Shown piece by piece: positions 12,284 through 23,301 of a DNA stretch of 64,000 nt. Each line of letters begins with the position of its first letter. Positions within the stretch are counted from its first letter, which is position 1. This DNA is from Saturnia japonica. Lineage: Eukaryota; Arthropoda; Insecta; Lepidoptera; Saturniidae. Under the pieces are notes generated by a model, which was not told where the DNA came from, made no database searches, and was given only the letters and a program-made list of their open reading frames with translations. The position numbers and the translations under genes are program-made. The stretch is taken from assembly GCA_033032175.1 (NCBI GenBank), contig CM065309.1, positions 21,390,001-21,454,000 of the forward strand, read 5' to 3'.

Positions 12284-12424
12284 ATGGAGGATGACAGATT
12301 TTTCAGGAAGGATCGGATCATGGAGGCATTGTACGGCAGACCTTTGAATCGTAGTAACGTTTATATAATACTTATCAAGAGTTTTGATAAAACCAGGGAA
12401 TTTGTATTTCAGGCTTTTGAATAG
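12284..12424 (+). CDS. Possible small ORF, 46 codons
   Basis: An ATG preceded by AAC opens a 46-codon frame beginning MEDDRFFRKDRIMEALYG and rich in charged residues, less repetitive than the surrounding frames. It lies 185 bp upstream of a stronger exon candidate at 12609-12788. No splice signals or homology can be shown. It may be a chance frame. Confidence 0.15.
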   Translation: MEDDRFFRKDRIMEALYGRPLNRSNVYIILIKSFDKTREFVFQAFE

Positions 12425-12608
12425 TTGATACGTTTATAATTTAAATATTTACAGTTTTGATAAAATAATTATTTTATGGGTGAAGTACCCTATTGAAGAA
12501 GACAATAATATTCCAGGAACTTATACCTGGATTAATATATAAATTATTGATATATATATTTTTGTTTCGCCATATCGAGAGCTGAACGGATTCCGACGTT
12601 CCACTTGA

Positions 12609-12788
12609 TGCAGCGACGTCTTCACTTGGACTGAGCTTGATTATACGGTTCACACCACGTTGTCCGCTGAGGGCGAGCCTCGTGATTCAACCTTGTTTGG
12701 CCTACCTACTCAACACGGAGTGATCCTAGGCAAGGATCTCTACGCTGAGCTGTCGGAGCAAGAAGAACGTCTCGGTTATGGACATTAA
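12609..12788 (+). CDS. Candidate terminal coding exon, unknown protein
   Basis: A GC-rich stretch inside AT-rich DNA stays open from just after a TGA at 12606-12608 to a TAA at 12786-12788. The 59 codons have balanced, acidic, protein-like composition, including DYTVHTTLSAEGEPRDS, FGLPTQHGVILGKDLYAE and a GYGH terminus. Neither the length nor the composition looks like local noise. A possible splice acceptor is GATGCAG just before 12614. I see no upstream partner exon and no known domain. It could be the last exon of a host gene whose other exons lie outside the readable region, a processed pseudogene scrap, or a fragment of a transposon ORF. Confidence 0.35.
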   Translation, partial: CSDVFTWTELDYTVHTTLSAEGEPRDSTLFGLPTQHGVILGKDLYAELSEQEERLGYGH

Positions 12789-13464
12789 AATTGTGTACTA
12801 ATAATTGGTAAAACCCATATTATCTGAAAATTGTAAGGTATGCTGGAAAATTATACATAACTATCCTAAATTATAAAACTTTCATTCATTTTACCTACGT
12901 TTAGTTTATTCTCTATCTCTCTTCTTACCTAAACTAAATTATAATCATAATACTATCCTGTAAGTCTATAAAAAGGGAAACAAGCGAAAACCCAATAATA
13001 CTATATATTAAGGTTAATGAACACGTTTCCACTGCGCTTTCTTATATCTACGAATGTATTTTAATAAAACATTTTTATCTCTTCTCAATTCATGTTATAA
13101 ATTCGCTGATCATATCTTCGCAGAGGATTCGATCTCGATGAGGTCATCTAAGAAGTAACTGCGACATTGTTCATATTTGACGGACGAAATGTCGTTCATA
13201 TGATCAAAAATCCATAATAAGTGTACTTCTAAATCTACTGAATTTTGTCTTTACCGTTGTTTTGTCCTGTCTTAAAGTGATTATAATTCGGTTCTAGCTA
13301 TAATTTACACTGCGACAAATAAAATTAATTCGCTTCGAGCCAAGCATTTTGGTTTGTTAGCAGCTGTACACGAAAGATCCTTTTAGGATGAGTGTTTTAT
13401 CTGAAACCCGTGAATTTATTTTTGAGGCAACATATATTATGATTTATTCTTTGGAGACTTTTTT
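12789..13464. other. AT-rich region downstream of exon candidate
   Basis: No gene is seen. AATAAA-type hexamers occur (for example near 13062) and could serve a transcript ending at the 12788 stop, but such hexamers are frequent in AT-rich DNA. Confidence 0.4.
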
Positions 13465-13640
13465 TTACTTGGAGCAGTCCGACTGGAGGAATACCTCCAC
13501 CCTACAGAAGACTGCAGCCAAATAACCGTCTTATGTTCCTGCGTTCGAGTAGTGAGGTTCCAGGTCGGAAACGCGTTAATAATACCTGTGGTAGTCGCTT
13601 ACCATCAGGCCGGTCGTATGCTTTTTTGCAGACTTTGTAG
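13465..13640 (-). repeat. Interspersed repeat F5, minus copy
   Basis: Reverse complement of the family at 4560. GCAGTCCGACTGG, AATACCTCCACCCTACAGAA and ACCATCAGGCCGGTCGTATG follow the same order as in the other minus copy at 39185-39455. Confidence 0.65.
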
Positions 13641-13714
13641 TAAATTAAAAAAAATTGAGTAGAGTTTTTGACGAGAACTTCAGTGGTCATGTGGTGATAA
13701 AATTTTATTTTTTA

Positions 13715-13860
13715 TGTGATATTGGTTGCATTCAGTGTAATATAGTTAGGTTGTTGGGCACAAGTGAATTGGATTGTAAATACTAATTACACGCACGCCT
13801 TTTTAGATATCACAAAACTCATTGGACAATGTAACAAGAGAGCCAACAACTTGTTTGAGA
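13715..13860 (+). repeat. Interspersed repeat F7, copy 2
   Basis: Shares AATATAGTTAGGTTGTTGGG, CACAAGTGAATTGGATT and an AACAAGAGAGCCA end with the copies near 7430 and 59300. Confidence 0.5.
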
Positions 13861-15034
13861 GAGAAAATTAGAATGATGTTAGGTTTAGATCTCGTGTACC
13901 TAGACAAGTTAACTGAGTTCTGCAGTTGTATTAATAAAGGTCATAGGGGCGTTGTCGATTTCCATTTTCTTTCAAAGAAAACTGAATGAAGTCGATCTAG
14001 TAGTATGCAAATGCCTGTGGAAATTTCCTCCGTCGTGTGCACACTTCCATCCCCTTTTGGGTTCAGCAGTTTAACGACGGTCCGAGATTATAGGACCGAT
14101 TATTTCCTGTTTTTCGGATAATTTATACGTAAATTCGACGACAATTGGATTGCAAAGTACACGAAATTCATTCGATTAATATATATTGTATCCGAGAAAT
14201 GAGTCTATTAAATTAATCTTTCCAAATCAGTAATTTCCCTTAGTAATTAATAGAACAAGAATAGAAATGACAAGTAAAATAAAATCTGGGAATATGTAAT
14301 GAATACCTTGCTATTACAGTAAACGCACTTTGAACGGAGATAATTTGACAAATTATTTAAAGCAATTTGTGTTTAGATAGTCCTTTAATTGAAGAAAATT
14401 CTAGACTTTTATAGCTTTTCGGGAATATCCTAAAAAGCGTAACTGAAAAATTACGCGAAATAGCTGAAACCTTGCTAGTATTTTATATATACTTTAAAAA
14501 TCGGTTTTCGCACCATTCAATACTATAATATTTCACAGAGTTCGAATCTACCCAAATTAATTAAAATTGATTTTTATCCCTTTTGATTACAATTTAAAAA
14601 ATAGTGAAACTTCTGAGCGTAATCGATGCTTTCAGTAAAGTTTTATACACAAACGATAGGTCTGGGTTTGTTTTCAATTGGACCACGAACTCCGCTATGA
14701 AATTTTGTTTATAAATTTTCCTTAATAAAACTTTCATCGTTAGTAATTAATTTACAAGTGTCGTATTATGTGCTTCGTTGCTTTGGGCAAGTGATGATAT
14801 AATGCTAAAAAAGATGCAAAAAACGAATTTGTGTGAGTAGAGATAACGTAGCCAATCGTGACTGACCTACAAGGGTATAATTAATTAAACCTGAAGCTAA
14901 GAAAATATGAAGTACTCAAAACGTCTACGCATTCATGAAGCGATCTATGAATATGAAAAAACGAAGCGAAAGAAGGAAAATAAACTTTGTTATTCTATCT
15001 CCCCCCCAAGTTGTGTACTGATAAATAACCATTT
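13861..15034. other. AT-rich region with one GC-richer patch
   Basis: No gene or clear repeat. A GC-richer patch at about 14010-14105 (TTCCTCCGTCGTGTGCACAC and following) stands out from its surroundings. It is too short to interpret; it could be a regulatory element or a repeat scrap. Confidence 0.45.
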
Positions 15035-15365
15035 TTAACTAGCGGTCGCACAAAGATCGAAATTCGACCAGCGACTTTTTTTAATCATGGACTATTTTCT
15101 GTTTGACATATGCAGTATGAACCTAAACAATGAATATTATATTACTTGCTGTCACTTTTCATTCAGTGACAATGTCAATATTTTGGGGATCTAAGTTCCA
15201 TGGCTCTGGTCGGGTTAGCAGGATCAGGATTCGCAGTATTAATTTATATTATTAACTAATATTTAACCATGCCAAATTTAACCAAGGCAACTTTAACCAT
15301 ACCAAATCTCACAGTTTTCCGTGCACGCAATACGTTTAAAAAGGGGTATAAAGTTTTTGCTTTAC
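15035..15365 (+). repeat. Interspersed repeat F4, copy 3
   Basis: Plus-strand copy of the family at 3275, with GAAATTCGACCAGCGACTTT, the ATTTTCTGTTTGACATATGC block, the GTCACTTTTCATTCAGTGAC block and GGATTCGCAGTATTAATTTA. The downstream TTTAACCATGCC part is duplicated locally. Confidence 0.7.
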
Positions 15366-18300
15366 GTATTAATTTATTGATGATAATTGAATTGAGAGTT
15401 ATAAAATTGATTATTGAAATGATAATCCAAAGGTACTGGCCAACGTACAAGTAGAAAAAGGTTGTTTAATATGAAGGAGCAAAATATCTTAATAGAGATA
15501 GAATGAAACTGCTATTCACACAGAAATATAACGGTGTGATCAAAACTTCCCTAATTTATTGGTAGTCTAAACCAAAAGGATTGCTTAGAAAAAGTTCAAA
15601 CAGGTGCTAACCGTATACATCCTAACAACTGATTTAGGATTTACAAATTTAAGGTAATGATTATTGGTGCATGAGTTTAAAGAAAAAGATGTCAAATAAA
15701 TTTTACACAACGAGTTTTGAATAGATGTAACCTTATAACCTTTACGGCATTTACAACTTACACGAGACTTTTAAGACTTACTAACTTTGGATAACAGAGC
15801 CGAGGAGAGTAAAGTCTCATTTTGCAGGCTTAAACATTATATTTCGAACACCAGATTGTGTAATATATAGGGTAAGATAAAGTCAAGATGAATTAAGTTG
15901 GGTAGAGCGACAAAAAGTTTTAGAAGCCGACGTCAAATGGATAAGACATTGTCCCTTATTTTCCGTTAGATATTGTATAGACAAAAAAAGAAACATCTTG
16001 CGATGTTTTTTCTAGGGAGATAAATATTTTTTCAAGATTATGTATATGGTTTATATGAAGAAGAAGTAATATTTACTAGATATAGCCAGGGGCTTTGTCC
16101 GAGTTTTTTGCTGACTGGATGTTTTTCAACAATTAAAAATTGAAATAGTTCAATTGGATTGTATCAATTCGTATTTAAGATAAAGTAGTAGCATACGGAA
16201 TATTTTTAGGACTGGGACAGTATGGGAAGATCTGAAACCATAGGAGATACAGAGAAACTGTCTTAGGAACCTATTAGCTTTATTTTTGTGTAAACAATTT
16301 TGGCATAATCAATTTTTTGGTCAAATGTGATTTGTCCTTACAAATAAATGAAATTGACTTTTTTTTTAATGCTGATCGACTCAATTTCGTATGGGGATGA
16401 TTTCATAGTAGCAAAAGAAAAAAACGTATTACCAGAAATTGTTTAAAAGTAATAAAATGTTTTTTTTTTCTTGCTGCAGTTTATCATCACTGAAATTGCG
16501 GAAAATGTTTTATTATTTTCGGTGAACACTGATAGTTAATTTATTATATGGTCTACATTCCTTCTTTGATTTTTATATACTTAACCTCGGATAAAGTACA
16601 CTCAGTTCAACGTGCCGAAATAAATAAAGAATAATAATAATATGTTTTTATTTATTTGACCTCACACATTACCTAATTAACTTAATCTAATACAATCAAC
16701 AAACATTGAAAAAAAAAAAAATGTGATGTCTGGAGTCTGAAAAAGGTACAATAACCTGAATTACAGATCTCCAGACCCTCGTTCTCTCGATTACAAGCTC
16801 TTTACAAGTAATTACATTAAAACATAAAAACAAACACATCAGTAAATATGAGCTATAGTCAATAAATACCAAAGTATTACTAATTATAGCCGAAAAATGA
16901 ATTACCCAATATATACAATAACAATTAAGAATATGGGCTTTGGTTAAGTCTGTTAGCAGTTGTTGATGAGCATTTTAGGAGTAATCCAAACTGTAAGAGA
17001 TAGAGACGTTGCTGAGATTATTGACAAACAATAGATAATAGATGTATGTAATCAGCCATAGTGTTCGTCTATGGTCAGGGTTGTCAAACAAACCTCTCGC
17101 GAGAACAGAGATTTAACGTGTCTCTATAAACAGATATTTTAATTATTTTCAATTTATAGAACGATGAACGGTAGATACGTAGTTGGAATCTTTAAACTTT
17201 AAATTAGAGAGTACTTTACCATGCTATTATTATATAACAACGTTTTCTTCCACCAAAGGCTCAGGTCTATTGTGGAATATGAATTATCCAAATTTGAAGA
17301 TGTTAAATGTATGGCTCATTTTTTGTTGAAGTTATTTACCCAAGTCAGAAAGAACTATTGTATTGGAAGTTATAAGGCTCAATTTAAAATTAGCACCGCA
17401 ATTTAAAATAAGAACCATTTTTGCTTTATTTTACTAAATCGACTAACCTTCTAATATGTATTTCAAAGTTAAATGCCTTCCAAAACTTTAAGCACAATTT
17501 TAACCCACTTTTCAAGGCCCGTGTTCTGCATTTGAATTGTTTTTCTTCGCAAATCTGATTTCCCAAGTTAGTAACACTAATTATCATCCACCCTTTTCTT
17601 TTCTTCAGACATAAAGGCCATAAATAGTAGTCTAGATACACAAAATAGGGCTTCACAAAATCCATTTCGATATTAAATTTCGAGATATGTAATGGAATTA
17701 CTCGGTGCCTCAGTTTAAATTTCATTGATCTCTAATATAATCTTGAATTGAATGAATGTAATATGAAAATTGTTTGCAAATTTGGTAGGTATTCTTAGAT
17801 TAATGGATTCTACAATTATTCGAGTCGGTGACTTTGCCTTTTGGCTTCCATTTGATGGGTAGAAAAAGTCTGATCATAACGAAGACCGCTGACAGGTGTA
17901 ACAAGAGACCACTGTCATTATTGGTGCAAGGCACTGGAGAAAAGCTGAACCAGTTGCTTTCCACAATTTCTATGATATTCAGCAACAAAGCAGAATTGAA
18001 ATGTTTAAATAAATAAACGAAAGTATGAATGAAAAGGTTGTTGTGAACAAAAGTGATTATTCTACGTTATGCGTGGCCTTAGACTTTACACCGCAATATA
18101 GTCGCCGAATTGCTTTCACATCAATCGTTTACCTGTTTGTTAGTTAATTAATTATTTTCAAATAATACATTTGAAATTGACTATTTTAATAACAGTCTTA
18201 AACTTTTGCAAAGCTTTCAGCGTTCACTTTGAACTTTTTAATTGAATTTAATTAATTATTTTATCTGAAGTTTTTCTATTGGCGAATGAAAATCAGTTCT

Positions 18301-18469
18301 CGGGGACAGTCTCTGCAAAGTGAAGAATTAAATTAATTATTTATGATTGATGAATTCTATTTAGTTTATTAAATAACTTGATTCCCATGAATGGCATTAA
18401 TGCCAATGTCACGGCGCTTTTTGTGTCACCTTGAGAGCCTATTGGTTAATGATATTAGATTTAATATTT
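15366..18469. other. AT-rich region, no gene supported
   Basis: Frames at 17221-17406, 17426-17725 (-) and the opposed pair at 17800-18016 are 60-99 codons long and unrecognised. The 17828-18016 stretch is less AT-rich than its surroundings and ends just before AATAAATAAA, so a gene fragment there is possible but not supported. A TTTTTATTTATTTGA scrap near 16645 resembles a LINE tail. Confidence 0.45.
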
Positions 18470-18600
18470 AAAGCCCATAGCACACTAAGTTTAAATTAAG
18501 ATTTACCTATATTATGAAATAACTATTAAAGAAGCATGCATTTTGAGTTGTGACAAAAACATTTTGAATATATCTCTCAAGGGAGCGACCAATTTGTTAC
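18470..18600 (+). repeat. Interspersed repeat F7, copy 3
   Basis: The right half of the family is recognisable (GCATGCATTTTGAGTTGTGA, CAAAAACATTTTG, CTCAAGGGAGCGACC). The left half is diverged. It directly abuts a copy of F5. Confidence 0.45.
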
Positions 18601-18885
18601 TGTTATTTTTATACTACAAAGGTGGCAAACAAGCATGCGGCCCGCCAGATGATAAGCGGCTACCGCAGTGTATGGACGCTTGTAATCCATAGGTAACACT
18701 AGTACGTGAACCTCACTACCTCAAGGAGCTCTGGAGACTACTCATCACGGGAACACATCACTAGGTCATTTGGCTGCGATCTTCTGTAGCGTCTCCACCC
18801 TACTAAGATCTCCATCTTCCACCAGTAGGTATGAGCCAAGTAGAGATAAATCTCTAAAGAAATTTATCTGTGCCCTACCTTTCTT
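18600..18885 (+). repeat. Interspersed repeat F5, plus copy
   Basis: Best-preserved copy of the family: AAGGTGGCAAACAAGCATGC, GATAAGCGGCTACCGCAG, TATGGACGCTTG, AAGGAGCTCTGGAGACTACT, ATTTGGCTGCGATCTTCTGT and an AGTAGAGATAAATCTCT segment near the end. Confidence 0.7.
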
Positions 18886-19301
18886 TAATTTGTCTAATTA
18901 TAATTAATTCCATTGATTTATATCAGTATGATAAATTAACATTCTTATAATAATTCTTTAATATTGGACTAAATGAATTGAACAAAAGCCGAGGAAAATA
19001 TGATAGTAAATAAATTATACCTAAATGCTCTATAAATGTCAAATAATATTGCTTACGTGAAATATTGCTAAAAATATCTACTCATGATATAGCGTTATTT
19101 AGTCTATAAATAACTTGTTTATTCCGTATAAAATTGACAGTGAACAAATTATTGAATCAATTTTATTATTAACAGTACAGTCTTGCACAAAAAGTGATAA
19201 GTACAAATATTTTTTCTTATTTTTTTTAAATCGTTCAGTATGTAGCGATTTCTTATATTTATTGATCAGGTTACTCGGGCTGCGGCAAGTAATAGTCAAT
19301 T
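18886..19301. other. AT-rich region left of BEL element
   Basis: AT-rich sequence with no feature. Frames on both strands at 19099-19312 overlap and look random. Confidence 0.5.
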
Positions 19302-19306
19302 GTATT

Positions 19307-19488
19307 TGTTGAGAATCGGACCTTCTTTAATTTCTTTTTAATGTTTAATTTAAGAATTATATATATATGTCATTATTTTTATTGTTCGTTCAATATACGT
19401 CAAATGTAATATGTATTAAAAGATCGCCAATTTTTCCTGTTTCTCTCCTAAGCCCTAATCTTTCACAAAAACTGAGCTATCCGCAACA
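19307..19488 (+). repeat. BEL element 5' LTR
   Basis: 182 bp, beginning TGTTGAGAATCGG and ending CCGCAACA, so with the canonical TG...CA termini. It matches the right LTR throughout, except that a T run near 19430 has five T here and four there. Confidence 0.93.
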
Positions 19489-19491
19489 TTT

Positions 19492-19509
19492 TGGTCCTTC
19501 GAGTTAAAA
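19492..19509 (+). other. BEL primer binding site region
   Basis: TGGTCCTTCGAG starts three bases inside the left LTR end, the expected place for the tRNA primer site. I cannot name the tRNA with confidence. A similar TTTGGTCCTTCGA motif follows the LTR in other arthropod BEL elements, from memory. Confidence 0.6.
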
Positions 19510-19561
19510 ATTTGAACTAAATATTATAAAAGTCCTGTCCATTTCAAAATTTTATTTTTTA

Positions 19562-21136
19562 ATGGTGAAGACTAGGGCGCAAGCTAAGCTGCGGGAAACG
19601 GGAGACGATCATTGTATCGACGTGATCATGAGCGAACCCACACCGTCTAAGTCCACGGCCACGGCAGCTCTAATTTCTGGAGCACGCTCGATCGTATCTG
19701 AAAGTTCCAGGTCAGTACGGTCAACTGCTACTATCAGAGCTCAAAAGCTTGCACTGGAAGCTGAACATATAAGAAAAGTAGCTAAAGCAGAAGCAGCAGC
19801 AGTAGCAGCAGAAGCCGCAGCAGCAGCAGCAGAAGCCGCAGCAGCAGCAGCCACCGCCGAGCGCAAGGCTGCTGAACTGGAGCGGGAGGCTCAGCTTATG
19901 ATGTTGGATTCGGAAAGTGGGAGGAGTCAAAGGGGCTCTCGTTCTTCAGTGCGAGATTGGTTAGATAATTCAGATATTATTTATGAAAACGTTATGGCAG
20001 AGCCCAATAATATCGGCTCTACCACATTTAACAAACGTTTCGAAGAAATAGGATTTCGCCAAAATTTGAATAAATGTGGTGGACGAAGCTCGCGAGGGCC
20101 ATTTCAATCTACTACCACAGCGAACATTCCTAATATCACTACTAGTATAGAACACAATACTACTGAATTAAAAACACAACAGCCCACTGACATATCTTTA
20201 TTAGCACAGGCTATAACATCGCTCAGCAGTGCCAAGCACAAATGTGGAGACAGCAGGCTGCCTATTTTCGATGGTAAGCCTTTGGACTGGCTGGCCTTCA
20301 AGCGACTCTACGAGGACAGCAAGGGCACCTTTTCTGCGACTGAGAACTTGACACGCATCGGTATGAGTCTCAGAGGAGCAGCTCTTGAGGCAGTTTCAGT
20401 TCTTCTCGTGTCAGCTCATGATCCTGCCGTAGTTATGGACGCATTAGAAATGAGGTTTGGTAGATCTGAATCGATAGTTCTCAATGAAATTATCTCCGTT
20501 CGCTCTTTACCTAAATTAAATTCTGAAAACTGTGACCTTAATAAATTCGCTTGTAGAGTTCTAAATTGTGTAGAGATTATGAGGCTCCTCAATCAGAGAT
20601 GTTACTTAGAATCTCCAGAGCTTTTTCAAGCTATTTTAATTAAATTAACGCCTTTATTACGTAATAAATGGACCGAATTTGGTATGACACATTTTTTACC
20701 TCAGGGACAGACTAAGCTTGAGCTATTGGCACAATTTTTATCTCGAGAGGTCGAGTTGCAGTTCAAGTTTGGTTTAATTCCAGATCCCTTGGTTCCTTTT
20801 AAAAGGTTTGAAAAAGTTCATACGGTATCATTTTCAGAATATCCTCAAAATTCGAAAACAGTAAACTTTTCTAAAAAATACGTAAATTTAACAAAAAATG
20901 AAATTAGTAAACCTTGTCTTATTTGTAACCAAAACCACAATTTATCAAAATGTGACAAGTTTGTAGAAATGTCTATCGGTGACAGGTGGCAGTTCGTAAA
21001 AGAAAATAAACTATGTCACAAATGTCTCAAAAAAGGTTTTCATAGTTACAAATATTGTAAGTTCACTAAAGAGATTTGTAACATTGAGGATTGCAAACCT
21101 AGGCACCATAAACTTTGCACAATGAAGAATTTTTAG
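19562..21136 (+). CDS. gag: BEL element Gag
   Basis: 524 codons from the first ATG after the LTR. Residues about 70-115 form an alanine/glutamate-rich segment (KAEAAAVAAEAAAAAAEAA) likely to be a helical coiled coil. A DUF1759-type gag core follows at about 225-400 (FDGKPLDWLAFKRLYEDS is characteristic). The C-terminus has three cysteine/histidine clusters at about 449-520: CLICNQNHNLSKC, CHKCLKKGFHSYKYC and CNIEDCKPRHHKLC, zinc-knuckle-like but with irregular spacing, as usual for BEL/Pao. The frame ends shortly after the last cluster, while the pol frame continues in a different phase. Many BEL elements have one continuous gag-pol frame, so the stop here probably reflects a small indel in or just after the codons for the last cluster. 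Role: forms the cytoplasmic particle. Confidence 0.88.
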   Translation: MVKTRAQAKLRETGDDHCIDVIMSEPTPSKSTATAALISGARSIVSESSRSVRSTATIRAQKLALEAEHIRKVAKAEAAAVAAEAAAAAAEAAAAAATAERKAAELEREAQLMMLDSESGRSQRGSRSSVRDWLDNSDIIYENVMAEPNNIGSTTFNKRFEEIGFRQNLNKCGGRSSRGPFQSTTTANIPNITTSIEHNTTELKTQQPTDISLLAQAITSLSSAKHKCGDSRLPIFDGKPLDWLAFKRLYEDSKGTFSATENLTRIGMSLRGAALEAVSVLLVSAHDPAVVMDALEMRFGRSESIVLNEIISVRSLPKLNSENCDLNKFACRVLNCVEIMRLLNQRCYLESPELFQAILIKLTPLLRNKWTEFGMTHFLPQGQTKLELLAQFLSREVELQFKFGLIPDPLVPFKRFEKVHTVSFSEYPQNSKTVNFSKKYVNLTKNEISKPCLICNQNHNLSKCDKFVEMSIGDRWQFVKENKLCHKCLKKGFHSYKYCKFTKEICNIEDCKPRHHKLCTMKNF

Positions 21137-23268
21137 CTACGCATACGATTGTTGAAAATGAACCTTACAACAACAATTATACAAGTTCACAAAATGTCTG
21201 TATATCTAATGAACAATCAAACGAGATTCTTACACATACTACTTACTTGTCTGAGAAAGCTTCTTTGTCTGAGGTATCCGACAAACCAGATTACTGTAGA
21301 CCCTTTTTAAAAATCATAGCTGTCAATATCATGGGGCCACTAGGCAGCGTCAACACGTATGCTTTATTAGATGATGGCTCAACAGCTACACTAATTGATT
21401 CCAAATTATGTGAGCAGATAGGCGTCTCAGGACCTGAGTCACATATTATATTAGACTGTGTTGGTGGCTTAGGCAAAAAGACTAAGGCTCAGTATGTTAA
21501 CTTCAAAATTAAAGGTCGTCATTCAGCTGACATATTTTCTATTTGCAATGCTCGTTCGATTGAGAATCTAGGTTTATCAAAACAAAAAGTTCATGTGGAT
21601 GACATCACACAGTTTCGCCACCTAAGAGATTTAGCCAATGTACTTTGTTACGAAATAGGTCAACCTAAATTAATTATTGGAATTGATAACTGGCATCTTT
21701 TGATTTCCAAGGCGACTCGGATTGGTACTAGGTCTCAGCCAGTTGCAATCAATACTAACTTAGGTTGGGTATTATTTGGTTTTGATTCCAGCAAGACTAA
21801 ACCCGTAAATTTTGTCAACCACGTAAACCTTTCCGATAATGACGACTCTGAAAACTTAGGCATACTCATTCAAAATTATTACAAATTAGATTCAATAGGT
21901 ATTACTAAAAAAGAGCCTTTAAGTGAAAATAATGCTAGAGCTATAAAAATTCTTGAAGAAACTGCACGTCGATTACCAAATAACAAGTTTGAGGTTGGGT
22001 TACCTTGGAAAGATGATATTTTTGAAATTCCAGACAGTTTTGGACATGCTCTTTCCAGATTTAGAAGCTTAGAGAGAAAGATGAGCAAAGAGCCCGCCTA
22101 TGCCGAACAATATAAGTTAAATATGCAAGCTATGTTTGATAACAATTACGCAGAAGGTCCCGTCAGTATGGATCACTCTATCAAAAGACGTTGGTACTTA
22201 CCACATTTCGGTGTTACCAATCCTAACAAGCCTGGTAAACTTCGTATCGTTTTCGACGCGGCGGCCAAATCTAATGGAGTAAGTTTGAACTCTATGCTAC
22301 TTACTGGACCGGACCTTCTCAACCCAATCTTAGATATACTTTTGCGTTTTCGCGAATTCAAAGTCGGACTCTCTGCTGACATTAGAGAAATGTTCCCCCA
22401 AATTAAAATACGCGAAGATGACAGAGATGTCCAACGTTTTCTGTGGCGGAATTCTCCTAATAAACCAATTCAAGTGTTTAGAATGACATCTATGATATTC
22501 GGTGCAGCTTCAAGTTCTTTTTCTGCACAATTTATTAAAAATAAAAACGCGCTTGATTTTCAGAGTCAATTCCCTGAAGCTGTTGATGCTATCCTCAATG
22601 ATCATTATATGGATGACTGTATAGTATCTACACCTTCAGTGGCCGAAGCAGCGCGTCTCGCTTCTGACATTGTAACTATTCATAAAAATGCTGGTTACGA
22701 GATGAGATCTTGGGTATCAAACGAACCTAAAGCCTTATCTCTCATTCCAAAAGAGTTTTTACTTGATTCACCCTTAGCTAACGTAGATTTGGGTAGAATA
22801 GCTAAATCCGTTAGAACTTTAGGCTTAGTTTGGCATCCTGCTGAAGACTCTCTTAGTTTTAATGCCGAAGGTTTCAATAAGAAGGCTATTTCCTCAAAGT
22901 TTACAAAGCGCGAAGCGTTGTCTCTTATGATGTGCGTGTATGATCCCCTAGGATTATTAGCGCCTCTTATTGTAAGAGCTAAGATTTTGTTTCAAAACGT
23001 TTGGCGTAAAGCTATTGATTGGGACCATCAGCTCGCTGAGGATGATACCACCGCATGGCAGGAATGGCACGCAGTTTGCGTTAGTTCCCTGAATAATTTT
23101 AAAATTCCACGTCGGTACAACCTCAGCGAATTTGATGATGTACAAGTAGAAAGAGAGCTTCACTTGTTTTGTGACGCTAGTGAGTCTGCATATGCCGCAG
23201 TAGCGTATTGGCGTATAATCCATCCAGATGGAACTATTAAAGTAGTGCTAATAGGTAGTAAGGTTTGA
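21115..23268 (+). CDS. pol: BEL Pol part 1: protease, RT, start of RNase H
   Basis: 717 codons in the frame -1 to gag, overlapping its end. There is no natural ATG at the start; a TAA at 21109-21111 closes the frame upstream, so the frame was probably once continuous with gag. Order: DUF1758-type aspartyl protease with YALLDDGSTATLID at about residue 82; reverse transcriptase with LSADIREMFPQ at about 418 and catalytic HYMDDC at about 497; Peptidase_A17-type region across about 480-640; the first RNase H motif LFCDAS at about 684. It ends at an in-frame TGA (23266-23268), after which the same frame resumes. The TGA splits RNase H from integrase, so this copy cannot make full Pol without readthrough, if the base is correct. 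Confidence 0.88.
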   Translation: MHNEEFLATHTIVENEPYNNNYTSSQNVCISNEQSNEILTHTTYLSEKASLSEVSDKPDYCRPFLKIIAVNIMGPLGSVNTYALLDDGSTATLIDSKLCEQIGVSGPESHIILDCVGGLGKKTKAQYVNFKIKGRHSADIFSICNARSIENLGLSKQKVHVDDITQFRHLRDLANVLCYEIGQPKLIIGIDNWHLLISKATRIGTRSQPVAINTNLGWVLFGFDSSKTKPVNFVNHVNLSDNDDSENLGILIQNYYKLDSIGITKKEPLSENNARAIKILEETARRLPNNKFEVGLPWKDDIFEIPDSFGHALSRFRSLERKMSKEPAYAEQYKLNMQAMFDNNYAEGPVSMDHSIKRRWYLPHFGVTNPNKPGKLRIVFDAAAKSNGVSLNSMLLTGPDLLNPILDILLRFREFKVGLSADIREMFPQIKIREDDRDVQRFLWRNSPNKPIQVFRMTSMIFGAASSSFSAQFIKNKNALDFQSQFPEAVDAILNDHYMDDCIVSTPSVAEAARLASDIVTIHKNAGYEMRSWVSNEPKALSLIPKEFLLDSPLANVDLGRIAKSVRTLGLVWHPAEDSLSFNAEGFNKKAISSKFTKREALSLMMCVYDPLGLLAPLIVRAKILFQNVWRKAIDWDHQLAEDDTTAWQEWHAVCVSSLNNFKIPRRYNLSEFDDVQVERELHLFCDASESAYAAVAYWRIIHPDGTIKVVLIGSKV

Positions 23269-23301
23269 GTAGCACCATTAAAACCAGTTTCAATCTCAAG
23301 C

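Noticed and set aside
19721..19930. Cys/Gly-rich frame on the minus strand, keratin-like in look
   Set aside because: It is the antisense of the alanine-coding GCA/GCC repeats in BEL gag.
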